Shown here: piece after piece, positions 17,051 to 27,549 of the stretch
Layout: every line of letters begins with the position of its first letter
Position numbering within the stretch: the stretch's first letter is position 1
NCBI RefSeq assembly: GCF_018780585.1
Contig: NZ_JADMJL010000012.1
Span: forward strand, 1 to 64,000
Source of the DNA: Methyloversatilis discipulorum
Lineage (GTDB): Bacteria > Pseudomonadota > Gammaproteobacteria > Burkholderiales > Rhodocyclaceae
DNA length: 64,000 nt
Direction: 5' to 3'
Notes under the pieces: model-generated
The model's input: the letters and a program-made list of their open reading frames with translations, nothing else
Told to the model about the DNA's origin: nothing
Databases searched by the model: none
Position numbers and translations under genes: made by a program

Positions 17051-19174
17051 TCAAGGCGTGACCACCACGCCCGCGGTGCGGCGCGCCAGCGCGGTGTCGG
17101 TGCGCAGGATGTCGACCACGTCGCCCATGATGCGGGCCGCTTCGTCGAGCAGCACGTCGCGCGCCGCCTTGCGCGACTGTTCGGCGGCCAGTTCGGCGCC
17201 GAGCGCGCGCTCGCCAGCCTGCAGGCCGTCGTCGCGGATCGGTTCGGCGTCGGCGCCTTCGCGCGACTGCGTGCGCGCCTTCAGACGCGCTTCCTGCGCC
17301 TCGCGCTCCTTCTTCCGCTCAGCCGCGTTCAGCGAAATTTCGGTGCGCTTGCGCAGCGCCTCGTTCTCGGCGAGATCTTCCAGCAGTTCGCGGTAGCCCT
17401 TGTCCTGGGCGACGCGCGCCTGATGGCGTGCGGACAGCAGCGGCAGCAGTTCCTGCGGCTTGCCGGCCGGGCGGAAGTCGGCCGGTGCGATCTGCGTCCA
17501 CGGTAGCGGGTTGTCGTAGCTCGACTCGCCGATGCGCTCGTGGTCCATCGTCTGCGCCAGCGGGATGTCCGGCGTGACGCCACGCAACTGCGTGGTGCCG
17601 CCATTGACGCGGAAGAACTGGGCGACCGTCATTTTCAGTTCGCCGTAGGTCGGTTTTTCGCTCTTGGCCATCTCGTCCATGTCGAGCAGGGTCTGCACCG
17701 TGCCCTTGCCGAAGCTGGTTTCGCCGATCACGACGCCGCGGCCGTAATCCTGGATCGCGGCGGCGAAGATTTCCGAGGCCGAGGCCGAGGCGCGGTTGAT
17801 CAGCACGCCGACCGGGCCCTCCCAGGCAACGCCGGCGTCGTTGTCCTTCTCGACCCGGATCTGCCCCTTCGGATTGCGCTGCTGCACCACCGGGCCGCTG
17901 TCGATGAACAGGCCGGTCAGCCGGATCGCTTCATCGAGCGAACCGCCGCCGTTGTTGCGCAGATCGATCAGCACCGCGCCCACCTTTTCCGCCTTCAGTT
18001 CGGCCAGCAGCTTCGCCACGTCGCGGCTGGCGCTGCGGTAGTCGGCGTCGGCGCGCGATTTGGCTTCGACGTCCTGGTAGAAGGTTGGCAGCGTGATGAC
18101 GCCCACCTTCTGACCGCCGGCGTCGATCACCGATTTTGCCGCCGCCTGCTTTTCCAGCTTGATGGTGTCGCGCACCAGCTTGATCCGCTTCGGCTTCACG
18201 TCCGGTCCGGCGTCGGCCGGCAGGATGTCGAGCACGACCGTGGTGTCCTTGGTACCGCGGATCAGCGTGACCACGTCATCGACGCGCCAGCCGAGCACGT
18301 CGGCCATCGGCGTCGCTTCGTCCTTGGCAACGCCGACGATGCGGTCGCCGATCTTGATCTGTTCTGAACGCGCGGCGGGGCCGCCGGCCACCAGTTCGCG
18401 GATGGTCACGTACTCGTCGCGTTCCTGCAGCACGGCGCCGATACCGACCAGCGACAGCTTCATGTTGATGGCGAAATCCTCGGCGGCGCGCGGTCCGAGG
18501 TAGCTGGTATGCGGCTCGATCGACTCAGCATAGGCGTTCATGAAGAGCTGGAACACGTCATCGCTCTTCGCCCGGTTCAGATTGGTCAGCGCCAGGTCGT
18601 AGCGCTTGCCCAGCGTTTCGCGGATGGCGGCGTCGTCCTTGCCGGCCAGCTTCAGCCGCAGCCAGTCGTTCTTGACCCGCTTGCGCCAGATGTCGCGAAG
18701 TTCGTCCTCCGACTTCGCCCACGGCACGTCGGTACGCACGTAGCGATAGCTTTCGTTCTTTTCGAAGTCGAAGCCCTTGTCGAGCAGCGCACGCGCTTCG
18801 GTCAGGCGGTCGCGCAGGCGCTGCGAATAGCGGGCGTAGATGGCGAACGGCGCCGCCAGGTTCTGCTGGCGGATGGCGTCGTCGAGCAGCAGGCGCACCG
18901 AGTTGAAGGTGTCGATGTCAGACTGCATGAAATACACGCGGTCAGGGTCCAGCGTCTTCAGGTAGCGGTCGAGGATTCTCGACGACATGGCGTCGTCCAG
19001 CGGCACGTTCTGGTAATGGAAGCGCGACAGCAGTTCGGCGCTGGCCTGGGCCGCCAGCGCGTGCGCTTCGACCGGGCGCAGCAGCGGCGCGGGGGCTGCA
19101 GGTGTTGCAGCGTGCAACGTCGAACTGGTCGAGACGACGATGCCGATCAACAGGCAGAGGGATTTCAGTTTCAT
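17051..19174 (-). CDS. prc: Carboxy-terminal processing protease Prc (Tsp), S41 family
   Basis: This 707-residue periplasmic protease has a signal peptide (MKLKSLCLLIGIVVSTSSTLHAA). The N-terminal Tsp domain (YLKTLDPDRVYF) is followed by a PDZ domain around residues 215-310 (GIGAVLQERDEYVTIRELVAGGPA). The catalytic part contains VGAVLIDLRNNGGGSLDEA, then NRASASASEIFAAAIQDYGRGV with the catalytic Ser, and GKGTVQT with the Lys. Prc degrades and trims periplasmic proteins, including cell-wall hydrolases. The ATG at 19174 is chosen for the signal peptide over an upstream ATG at 19222. Confidence 0.93.
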   Translation of the reverse strand: MKLKSLCLLIGIVVSTSSTLHAATPAAPAPLLRPVEAHALAAQASAELLSRFHYQNVPLDDAMSSRILDRYLKTLDPDRVYFMQSDIDTFNSVRLLLDDAIRQQNLAAPFAIYARYSQRLRDRLTEARALLDKGFDFEKNESYRYVRTDVPWAKSEDELRDIWRKRVKNDWLRLKLAGKDDAAIRETLGKRYDLALTNLNRAKSDDVFQLFMNAYAESIEPHTSYLGPRAAEDFAINMKLSLVGIGAVLQERDEYVTIRELVAGGPAARSEQIKIGDRIVGVAKDEATPMADVLGWRVDDVVTLIRGTKDTTVVLDILPADAGPDVKPKRIKLVRDTIKLEKQAAAKSVIDAGGQKVGVITLPTFYQDVEAKSRADADYRSASRDVAKLLAELKAEKVGAVLIDLRNNGGGSLDEAIRLTGLFIDSGPVVQQRNPKGQIRVEKDNDAGVAWEGPVGVLINRASASASEIFAAAIQDYGRGVVIGETSFGKGTVQTLLDMDEMAKSEKPTYGELKMTVAQFFRVNGGTTQLRGVTPDIPLAQTMDHERIGESSYDNPLPWTQIAPADFRPAGKPQELLPLLSARHQARVAQDKGYRELLEDLAENEALRKRTEISLNAAERKKEREAQEARLKARTQSREGADAEPIRDDGLQAGERALGAELAAEQSRKAARDVLLDEAARIMGDVVDILRTDTALARRTAGVVVTP

Positions 19175-19559
19175 CAGACGTGCTCCGGCGCGTGCGCGAA
19201 CAAGGAAGTAAGTATGTGCCATCGACCTCGAACAGCGGCCATTTGTTCGGCGACCGGTGTGAAAGTGTCCGGGTCAGGGCGTTTTTTCATCCTCGTCTGG
19301 CGTGCGCGGGGCGCCAGCGCCTCAGCGCGGGGCGTGTGCGCCGACACAGGTCGGGCGGCCCGTTGCTGCGTGTCGCGGCCGCTGTGGCCGCGGATTCAAG
19401 CGGGCTTTCATCGTGAGGCCTCCGTCTGCGTGCATGGACGGCGCTACTCTAGACGCGCACCGGCGCGACGCGAACCAGTAAAATCTGCTGAGCTTATTTC
19501 TCTGCCGGTGAAATGCTTATCGGTGTCGCTGTGCATTCGTAGCGCAGCGACGCCCCCGT
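19175..19559. other. Intergenic region upstream of prc with sulfur-type repeat
   Basis: No gene is supported in these 385 bases. GCTTAT occurs at 19492-19497 and 19515-19520. The first copy lies in a segment (about 19473-19500) that aligns with 28591-28618 near the encapsulin operon, including the identical 13-mer CTGCTGAGCTTAT. The position is downstream of the sulfotransferase operon and about 300 bases upstream of prc on the reverse strand. Its target gene is uncertain. Confidence 0.35.
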
Positions 19560-20498
19560 TCAGCCCCAGCCGCTGAGGGTGCGCGCGTGTTCGGCGTCCA
19601 GACGCGCCTTCAGCGCGTCGCACAAGGCACGGATCTCTGTTGATGCACCGCGCCAGCCCTGCTTGCCGACCGAGGTGGCGAACACATCGGACACCACCGA
19701 GGCGTGGTACGGCCCGCCGAGAAAGCGGAACACCGAGCGGAAGCTGCGCTCCGGGTGCAGTACCGCGTCCTCGTACTGCAGCGCGATCACCCGCGGGTCG
19801 CGGTCCAGGCCGAGGTCGAAGAACACGCGGTTGCGCATGTACCAGTACAGGCAGCCACACTCCTCGTCGCTCAGCGATTCGCTGTACAGCCTGCGGATCA
19901 GTGCCACCGTGTCGTCGGCAATGCGCAGGCCGCGCGGCCCGAGGTGGGACAGCTTGCCCTGCGACACCAGTCGCATCATGTTCTTCTGGTGGCTGCCCCA
20001 GCTGCGGATCGACGAATTCACCGCGTCCTCGTAGCGGCGGTACACCCAGATCGCGCGCGAATTGTCGAAACGGTCGAGCAGGGCGTCGGTGAACTGCGAA
20101 TCGAGGATGCTGCCGAAACTCACGTAGGGCGCCGGAGCGAAGTCGATCAGCCGGTCGATCACCGCGTGCGAGCGCAGCGAGTAGCGTTCGAAGGCGATCG
20201 AGAAATCGGCTTCCGGGTAGTCCCAGCCGTGCGGCGAGTTGCCGATCGCGCGGCACACCATCTGCGTGCCCGAGCGGTTCGAGCCACTGATGAACACCGG
20301 CCGCTTCGTGCGCACCGGATGCAGCGTGAGCGTGCGGGCAATGCGTTTGCCGGCCCGTTCCAGCTGGATGTTGCCGTGGCGCAGCAGGCGCTCGGGCGTT
20401 ATGCGCGACAGGCGGCGCGCGAGACCCGAAACCAGCGTACGTGCGTCGTCACGGACGGGGGCGGTGTAGGCGCTGGAAGCGTCGCGGAGTGAAGGCAT
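19560..20498 (-). CDS. Sulfotransferase family protein, last gene of the ATP sulfurylase operon
   Basis: This 312-residue protein has a PAPS-type P-loop, FISGSNRSGTQMV, after a basic N-terminal region of about 70 residues. A later WVYRRYEDAVNSSIRSW matches the 3'-phosphate-binding region of sulfotransferases. The acceptor is unknown. It follows the HD hydrolase gene by two bases and closes a five-gene operon with a second sulfotransferase and ATP sulfurylase. No signal peptide is seen, so it is cytoplasmic. Confidence 0.82.
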   Translation of the reverse strand: MPSLRDASSAYTAPVRDDARTLVSGLARRLSRITPERLLRHGNIQLERAGKRIARTLTLHPVRTKRPVFISGSNRSGTQMVCRAIGNSPHGWDYPEADFSIAFERYSLRSHAVIDRLIDFAPAPYVSFGSILDSQFTDALLDRFDNSRAIWVYRRYEDAVNSSIRSWGSHQKNMMRLVSQGKLSHLGPRGLRIADDTVALIRRLYSESLSDEECGCLYWYMRNRVFFDLGLDRDPRVIALQYEDAVLHPERSFRSVFRFLGGPYHASVVSDVFATSVGKQGWRGASTEIRALCDALKARLDAEHARTLSGWG

Positions 20499-20500
20499 GG

Positions 20501-21112
20501 TCAGGATCCGGTCAGTGCATTGGCAGCCGATGCCGACGGAGTGGAGGCTTCGATCTCAGCCAGTGCGGTCAGCCGGGCGAAGCCCTGTTCGAGCGCTTCG
20601 TCGAAAAGGCTTTCCAGCACGGCGTGCACGCCGCGCAGCGAGCCGACCACTTCGCCCGCCCACAGCAGGTAACGCAGACGCCGTTCGAGCGACCAGTGAG
20701 CCGGCGGGTTGTGGGTGACATCTCGCACGTTGGCGATCTTGTCGGCCAGGCGTACGAGCCGTGCGCGCTCGCTGTAGTCGCGTGCAAGCAGGATCTGCAG
20801 AGCCTTGCGTTCGGGCTTGGGCAGCGTCATGTCGTCCGTCAGTTCGGTCACGACGGCGGCAACCTGCGCGCCGAACAGGCCTTCCAGCTCGCTGACAACG
20901 GTGTCGGTGTCCTCCAGCGTGTCGTGCAGCAGCGCGGCGACCAGCGTATCCGGGTCAGCGACGCCGCCTTCGCGGGCGAGGATGTCAGCCACCGAAATCG
21001 GGTGGTTGATGTAGGGCGACATGTCGGCACTCTTGCGCAGCTGACCGCTGTGCTTGAGCGCGGCGAAGTTCAGCGCGGCGAACAGTCGGGGGAGCGGGGG
21101 CGGAGAATCCAT
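20501..21112 (-). CDS. MESH1/SpoT-like HD-domain phosphohydrolase
   Basis: This 203-residue protein carries the HD signature of small SpoT-like hydrolases: NHP with His37, HDTLEDT with His63-Asp64 and Glu67-Asp68, and LADKIANVRD with Asp124 and Asn128. The spacing matches stand-alone MESH1-type hydrolases of (p)ppGpp. There is no synthetase domain. MESH1 enzymes remove phosphate or pyrophosphate from ribose positions. In an operon with two sulfotransferases, the by-product PAP is a conceivable substrate. That role is inference only. Confidence 0.8.
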   Translation of the reverse strand: MDSPPPLPRLFAALNFAALKHSGQLRKSADMSPYINHPISVADILAREGGVADPDTLVAALLHDTLEDTDTVVSELEGLFGAQVAAVVTELTDDMTLPKPERKALQILLARDYSERARLVRLADKIANVRDVTHNPPAHWSLERRLRYLLWAGEVVGSLRGVHAVLESLFDEALEQGFARLTALAEIEASTPSASAANALTGS

Positions 21113-21124
21113 GGATGCGTGCCC

Positions 21125-21856
21125 TCAGATCGATTTGAACGCGACCAGCAGGCCCGAGCACAGCAGAAAGCCGTTGAAGGCTTTCGCGTAGCCCTGATTG
21201 CTGATCCGCTTGAAGATGAATTCGTTGGCGAACAGATACACCGCGACACCGGCGGCGGCGTAGATCAGGCTGTTGCCCAGCTGTGCGCGGGATTCGGGGC
21301 GCGTGATGGTCAGCGTCGCCAGCTGGAAGGCGGCGAACAGCACGTATGCGGCCGCGATGGTTGCGCGCGCCACGTCCTTGCCATGGTTCATCTGCTGCAC
21401 GCGCATGCTGAGCAGCGAGCCGCCCAGATTGGTGAGGCCGTGCATCACGCCTATGCACACCAGCCAGGTCCGCTCGTAGCGTGCGGTGCTGTCGATGGCG
21501 ACACGCAGGGCAGGCCACTGGTTCTTCAGCGCGAACAGAAGAAGCAGAGCGGCGATCAGCAGGCCGAAGCTCTGGCCGGCGCGCAGCGCGACGATCAGGA
21601 AGAGCACGATGCAGGGGATGGACCACAGCAGGATGCCGCGGATGAAGTGCAGGTCGACGCTGCGCGCATCGCGCACGATCTGCGACAGGCTGATGCCGAT
21701 CGAGATCGGCAACAGCGTGGCCAGCACCGTCGGGTAGTCATAGCCCATCACGATGAGGATGGGCGTGCCGAACAGCAGCACGCCCACGCCGAACACCGAC
21801 TGCACCAGCGCGACGGCAACGATGGGGATGAACAGCAGTGGTTCGATCGTATTCAT
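21125..21856 (-). CDS. TSUP (TauE/SafE) family sulfite/sulfonate exporter-like permease
   Basis: This 243-residue protein has seven to eight membrane helices and the duplicated TSUP motif. Visible parts include QSVFGVGVLLFGTPILIVMGYDY at the N-terminus and GVMHGLTNLGGSLLSM in the second half. TSUP proteins move sulfite, sulfoacetate or other small sulfur anions. The ATG at 21856 overlaps the upstream sulfotransferase stop (ATGA), so translation is coupled. Context points to export of a sulfur anion, or perhaps sulfate import for the ATP sulfurylase. Confidence 0.82.
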   Translation of the reverse strand: MNTIEPLLFIPIVAVALVQSVFGVGVLLFGTPILIVMGYDYPTVLATLLPISIGISLSQIVRDARSVDLHFIRGILLWSIPCIVLFLIVALRAGQSFGLLIAALLLLFALKNQWPALRVAIDSTARYERTWLVCIGVMHGLTNLGGSLLSMRVQQMNHGKDVARATIAAAYVLFAAFQLATLTITRPESRAQLGNSLIYAAAGVAVYLFANEFIFKRISNQGYAKAFNGFLLCSGLLVAFKSI

Positions 21857-22824
21857 GCTGCCTTGTCCGCAGTAAAGGTTTCCGGATAGCCCATGTCGCG
21901 GGCAATGCTCCGCAGCGAGGGCAGCACGCGTTCGATGCGTTCGCGGTGCGCGTGCTGCCGCCATTTTTCGAGACGGATCTCGAACAGCGGGTCGTAGGGC
22001 TTGTCGAGCAGCGCTTTCGCGTGTTGCTCGATGCGTGCATCGAAGGGCAGTTCGAGCCGGTCGAAGATTTCGAAGATGCCCTCGGTCGGCTCACGCACGA
22101 TGTCCTCGTAGAACACCTCTATCCACTGGTCAGCCGGGATCTGCCTCTTTGCGTCGAGAATGGCGCGATGGATGGCTTCGTACTGGAAGGCGCATACCTC
22201 CTCGACCGGCGCCTTCAGGTAATTGCGCCAGCCGCGCGGCAGGTAGTGGCACCAGCGCGTGTAGCGGCCGTCGTCGACCGCGACCTTGGCCGGCAGATCG
22301 CGTGCCCAGCTGCCGAAGCGTTCCGGCATGCCCCAGCCCTCGATCATCGAGTTCAGCGTGTCACCCGGATTGCGCTTGATGTAGACGAAAGTGGCGTCCG
22401 GGAACAGCGCGTGCAGATAGGGCACGGCCAGACCATGCTGGTTGTTCTTGTCGACGAAGCGGGTGCGCCCGGTATGCGCATAGAAGTAGCGGGTGATCAG
22501 GTCGCGGTCGGCGTCCGTCGCATCGGCCGCCTCCAGCACGTGGCTTTCCCAGTTCCTGTCGGACGGGTGGTGAAGCGAGTCCCATACGGCATAGATTTCC
22601 CGGTTCAGCGAGCCGATGGCCGACGATTCGGTCAGCGTCTTGTAAAGCATCTGCGTGCCGGAGCGGCTGCCGCTGACGACGAACACCGGCCGCTCGGCGC
22701 GCAGCCGGGTGCGGTCCCACCAGGCGCCGCGCAGGTCGGTCAGCGTCTTCTTCGCGTGATGGCGGACCGTCTTGTCCACCTTGAGCCAGAACTGTCCCAT
22801 CGCGTCAGTTGCCCGCCTGCTCAT
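21853..22824 (-). CDS. Sulfotransferase family protein, second gene of the ATP sulfurylase operon
   Basis: This 323-residue cytoplasmic protein has the P-loop FVVSGSRSGTQML and the 3'-phosphate-binding stretch FVYIKRNPGDTLNSMIEGW. Both are typical of PAPS-dependent sulfotransferases. The ATG at 22824 overlaps the stop of the ATP sulfurylase fusion. Methionine 9 at 22800 is an alternative start. Tight coupling to ATP sulfurylase suggests the pathway activates sulfate and transfers it to an unidentified acceptor. APS kinase, needed for PAPS, is not encoded in the window. Confidence 0.85.
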   Translation of the reverse strand: MSRRATDAMGQFWLKVDKTVRHHAKKTLTDLRGAWWDRTRLRAERPVFVVSGSRSGTQMLYKTLTESSAIGSLNREIYAVWDSLHHPSDRNWESHVLEAADATDADRDLITRYFYAHTGRTRFVDKNNQHGLAVPYLHALFPDATFVYIKRNPGDTLNSMIEGWGMPERFGSWARDLPAKVAVDDGRYTRWCHYLPRGWRNYLKAPVEEVCAFQYEAIHRAILDAKRQIPADQWIEVFYEDIVREPTEGIFEIFDRLELPFDARIEQHAKALLDKPYDPLFEIRLEKWRQHAHRERIERVLPSLRSIARDMGYPETFTADKAA

Positions 22825-25013
22825 GCGTGAAACAGCGGCTGGCCCGCTTTCAGTTCGGCGCTGATCATGTCCTGCACGATGCCGCGTACATACCAGTCCG
22901 GCAGCGCTTCGCCGCGCAGCAGCGAATCGCGCACGCGGGTTCCGCTGATCGAGTGGGCGTCGTCGGTCACGCCGCTTTCGTAGGCGCCGGTGGCCGGGTT
23001 GTAGCCGATGGCGTCGAAGAACACAGGCGTGACACCGGTGTCGCCCAGTTCGTCGAACAGTGCGCGATAGCTGCGGTCGTCGTAGAAGTCGCCGACGCCA
23101 GCGTGGTTGCGGCCGACGATGAAGTGGCTGCAGCCGATATTCTTGCGGCACAGCGCATTGAACACTGCCTCGCGCGGGCCGGCATAGCGCGGGTAGGTGG
23201 CGAGTGCGCCGAGCAGCACCTTGCCGTTGGGGTAGATGCCGAAGTCGATCAGCATCTGGTAGCTGCGGATCAGCGGGCGCGGCAGGAAGTCGCCCGGCTT
23301 CTTCGGTCCGACCACCGGGTTGATGAACAGGCCGTCGGCATTGGTGCGCTCCAGCGCTTCCAGCTGCAGGTGTTCGTGCACGCGGTGGCTGATGTTGCGG
23401 CCGTGGAAGGCGACTACCTTGCTCCAGCCCTTGTGCGCAAAGATGAAGCGGCTTTGCCGCGGCGTCAGTTCGAATTCTCGCCAGGGCGACGGACGCTCCT
23501 CGATCAGCGTGATGTCGCCGCCGACGAACCAGTCGCCGTTGCGCAGCACGCGCGCCACACCCGGGTGGGCGGACGAGGTGGTGCCGAATGCGAGCTGCGA
23601 CAGTTCGCCGAGGTCGTAGCGGTAGATCTGCGTCACGTCGAGTACCGCGTGGGCCTCGCCCCGGTCGTCGGTGAGCACCACGCGCTGGCCCGGCGACAGC
23701 CGACGTGCCTGCGCCTCGTCGACCTGCAGGATGAGCGGCACCGTCCACGCCGTGCCGTCGGGCAGGCGGTTGCGATGCAGCACGCTGTGCAGCATGTCGC
23801 GGTCCATGAAGCCGGTCAGCGGCGAGAAGGTGCCGACGCCGATCTGCTGGCAGTCGAGCAGTTCGGTGTCGCGCACCGCCAGCCGCGGCAGCGCGGCAAG
23901 ATCGTCGATGGCCGCCGCCGCGCTGACGCGATTGACCAGCACGCCACCGTGCGGCTCGATCAGCAGCGAGGTCGGATCGGTCGGCGTGTAGACCAGCGTG
24001 TCCTTGTGCGCCGCCGGCAGGCGTTCGTTCAGCACGCGGAATTCGCGGATGAGCTTGACGATCATCGCCACGCAGCCGACCGGGTCCTTGCCGATCGCGG
24101 TTTCCGCCGCCAGCACCAGGCCGTCGGCCCCGTCGAGCAGGGTGTTCACCACGTCGTTCACCTCGGCCCGCGTCGGTTTGGGCGCGGTGATCATCGATTC
24201 GAGCAGATTGGTGGCGACATAAACCTTGCGCTTGCGCGCCTGACCGCGCGCGATGATGAGCTTCTGCAGCCGAGGAATGCGTTCGATCGGCTCCTGCCGT
24301 GACAGATCGCCGCGGTCGATCAGCAGCGCGTTCGACTTTTCGGCGATCTCGTCCAGATTGATCAGGCCGTTGCGGCATTCGATCTTGGAAATGAGGAAGG
24401 TGTCGTCGCCGACCAGCGCCCGCACCTGGTCGACGTCCGAACCGCGATTGGCGAACGACAGCGCCACGTGGCGGATGCCGACCGAGCGGCCGTATTCGAG
24501 CGCCGCGATGTCCTTGGCCGTCAGCGTGTCGAGCGGGATGTCACGCTCGACGGTGACTGCCTTGTTCTGGCCGATCACCCCGCCGTGCAGCACGCGCATC
24601 GTCACCTTGGCGTCGTCGCGCGAAATCACCTGCACCAGCACCGAATTGAAGTCGATGCTGATGAAGTCGCCGACTTCCAGCTTGTCGATCACGTCTTCCG
24701 GGTAGAGGTTGAAGTTGAACGCGTCGCCCGGCACGCGCAGCTTGTGCGCATGCACGACGCTGTTCTCGCGTACCGCGATCTCGCCGTTCAGCATGTCGCC
24801 GGTGCGGATCTGCGCGCCCTCGGTGTCAAGGCAGATCGGCACCGCGGTGCGGCTGCGGATGTAGTCGATCACGCGCGGCAGGTCCTGCAGCTTGGTGTGC
24901 GACAGGTTGATGCGGAACAGATTGACGCCCAGTTCTTCCAGCCGCGCGAGCACGCGGTCGTTCAGCGATGCCGGGCCGAGGGTGCAGAGGATTTCCTTGT
25001 CGGTGGTGCTCAT
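22821..25013 (-). CDS. Pyruvate kinase-like domain fused to ATP sulfurylase
   Basis: This is a 730-residue two-part protein. Residues 1-335 are the A and B domains of pyruvate kinase: EILCTLGPAS, NLFRINLSH with Arg34, Asn36 and His39, DTEGAQIRTG, ISKIE with Lys210 and Glu212, RGDLS, ATNLLESM, and LAAETA. The regulatory C domain is missing. Residues 340-730 are a Sat-type ATP sulfurylase with an N-terminal PUA-like region (GTFSPLTGFM), the nucleotide motif GRNISHRVHEH (538-548), GRNHAGVGD (634-642) and SGTRVRD (690-696). The first Sat motif is divergent from the usual QxRNPxHxxH, but the HxxH pair is kept. It is the first gene of a five-gene operon. Confidence 0.88.
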   Translation of the reverse strand: MSTTDKEILCTLGPASLNDRVLARLEELGVNLFRINLSHTKLQDLPRVIDYIRSRTAVPICLDTEGAQIRTGDMLNGEIAVRENSVVHAHKLRVPGDAFNFNLYPEDVIDKLEVGDFISIDFNSVLVQVISRDDAKVTMRVLHGGVIGQNKAVTVERDIPLDTLTAKDIAALEYGRSVGIRHVALSFANRGSDVDQVRALVGDDTFLISKIECRNGLINLDEIAEKSNALLIDRGDLSRQEPIERIPRLQKLIIARGQARKRKVYVATNLLESMITAPKPTRAEVNDVVNTLLDGADGLVLAAETAIGKDPVGCVAMIVKLIREFRVLNERLPAAHKDTLVYTPTDPTSLLIEPHGGVLVNRVSAAAAIDDLAALPRLAVRDTELLDCQQIGVGTFSPLTGFMDRDMLHSVLHRNRLPDGTAWTVPLILQVDEAQARRLSPGQRVVLTDDRGEAHAVLDVTQIYRYDLGELSQLAFGTTSSAHPGVARVLRNGDWFVGGDITLIEERPSPWREFELTPRQSRFIFAHKGWSKVVAFHGRNISHRVHEHLQLEALERTNADGLFINPVVGPKKPGDFLPRPLIRSYQMLIDFGIYPNGKVLLGALATYPRYAGPREAVFNALCRKNIGCSHFIVGRNHAGVGDFYDDRSYRALFDELGDTGVTPVFFDAIGYNPATGAYESGVTDDAHSISGTRVRDSLLRGEALPDWYVRGIVQDMISAELKAGQPLFHA

Positions 25014-25346
25014 GTCGATGTCCTGTCTCGTGCAGCGGCCGAAGATGCGGCCCTGACTGTTGAATAGCAGGAGCCGTGCCACACCATCGCGATGACGTTT
25101 TCGTGACGGATTTGCGTATTTGCGCGGGTGGGCGTGATGAAGTACCGCCCGGGCTGTGCGATTGCGCCCAGTGGTGCGGGCGGCGCTGCGGCGATCGCCA
25201 CAGTGGGGCCGCCGCCGGCTGCGCGCCACTGTGCGCAATGCCCATGCGGCAGTCATTCCGGACCGCGCCGCATGCGTGTCGAGCGGACGTGCAAACGCCC
25301 ACACCGGACGGGCCGGTGCGGGCGCTGCTGCGAAAGATGACGGAGC
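25014..25346. other. Intergenic region upstream of the ATP sulfurylase operon
   Basis: These 333 bases lie between the start of the pyruvate kinase-ATP sulfurylase gene and the stop of the sigma-54 activator. They should hold the operon promoter. I saw no convincing sigma-54 site, no TGCTTA motif and no terminator hairpin with a T-tract. No coding sequence is supported. Confidence 0.3.
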
Positions 25347-26462
<1,116 letters not shown>

Positions 26463-26482
26463 CGGGCGGGGCGTGGTCGGAT

Positions 26483-27487
26483 TCAGCGGCGGGTGACGAT
26501 CTGGTCGTAGATGCCGCCGTCGGCGAAGTGCGTCTTCTGCACCGCATCCCAGCCGCCCAGCTTCGCCTCGACCGTGAATGTGTTCACCGGCGGGAACTGC
26601 TTGGCGTAGTTCTTCAGCGCCGCCTCGCTGCGCGGGCGGAAGTGGTGACGGGCAATGATGTCCTGGCCTTCGGCCGAGTACAGGTACTGCAGATAGGCCT
26701 CCGCCTGCCTGCGGGTGGCGCGCTTGTCGACCACCTTGTCGACCACGGCCACCGGGGCGGCCGCCTCGATTGACAGCGACGGATAGACGATGTCGAACTG
26801 GTCGCCGCCGAGTTCCTTGTCCAGCAGCACCGCCTCGTTCTCGAAGGTGACCAGAACGTCGCCGATGCCGCGCTGGGTGAAGGTGGTGGTGGCGCCGCGG
26901 CCACCGCCGTCGAGCACCGGCACGTTGGCGAACAGCTTGCTGACGAAGTCCTTGGCCGCCGCCTCGTCGTTCGCCTTGTTCAGTGCATAGCCCCAGGCGG
27001 CGAGGTAGGTGTAGCGGCCGTTGCCCGAGGTTTTCGGGTTGGGCACGATCACCTGCAAACCGGCGCGGGTGAGATCGGACCAGTCCTTGATCGCCTTCGG
27101 ATTGCCCTTGCGCACCAGGAAAACGGTGGTGGTCGTGTAGGGCGTGGCGTCGTTCGGCAGGCGCTTGCGCCAGTCGGCCGACACCAGGCTGTTCTTCACC
27201 AGGATGTCGATGTCCGGCGACTGGTTCATCGTCACCACGTCGGCTTCCAGCCCGCCGATCACGGCGCCGGCCTGCTTGCTCGATCCGCCGTGCGACTGAT
27301 TCAGCGTCAGCGTCTCGCCCGACTGGGTCTTCCAGTGCGCGGCGAAGGCGGGGTTGATGTCCTTGTACAGCTCGCGCGACACGTCGTAGCTCACGTTGAG
27401 CAACGTGGTCTGCGCCCGCACCGGCAGTGCAACGGTAACCAGTGCGAGCAGGGCGGCGGAAATCAGGGTTGTGCGGCGGGTGTGCAT
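26483..27487 (-). CDS. sbp: Periplasmic sulfate-binding protein (Sbp/CysP family)
   Basis: This 334-residue protein has a signal peptide (TLISAALLALVTVALPVRAQ). Its mature part has Sbp features: LLNVSYDVSRELYKDINPAF, NQSHGGSSKQA, NPKTSGNGRYTYLAAWG and FENEAVLL. It captures sulfate or thiosulfate for the CysTWA porter, whose own operon lacks a binding protein. The ATG at 27487 is chosen for the signal peptide. It leads a two-gene operon with a sigma-54 activator and has a TGCTTA motif about 65-80 bases upstream. Confidence 0.94.
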   Translation of the reverse strand: MHTRRTTLISAALLALVTVALPVRAQTTLLNVSYDVSRELYKDINPAFAAHWKTQSGETLTLNQSHGGSSKQAGAVIGGLEADVVTMNQSPDIDILVKNSLVSADWRKRLPNDATPYTTTTVFLVRKGNPKAIKDWSDLTRAGLQVIVPNPKTSGNGRYTYLAAWGYALNKANDEAAAKDFVSKLFANVPVLDGGGRGATTTFTQRGIGDVLVTFENEAVLLDKELGGDQFDIVYPSLSIEAAAPVAVVDKVVDKRATRRQAEAYLQYLYSAEGQDIIARHHFRPRSEAALKNYAKQFPPVNTFTVEAKLGGWDAVQKTHFADGGIYDQIVTRR

Positions 27488-27549
27488 GATGGCTCCGGTG
27501 GAATCGAAGACACGCAGCCTAGGCAGTCGGGCAGGGCGCGTGAACCAAC

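Noticed and set aside
22809..24302. 497-codon forward frame opposite the ATP sulfurylase fusion
   Set aside because: It is antisense to well-conserved pyruvate kinase and ATP sulfurylase domains. The product has no family features.
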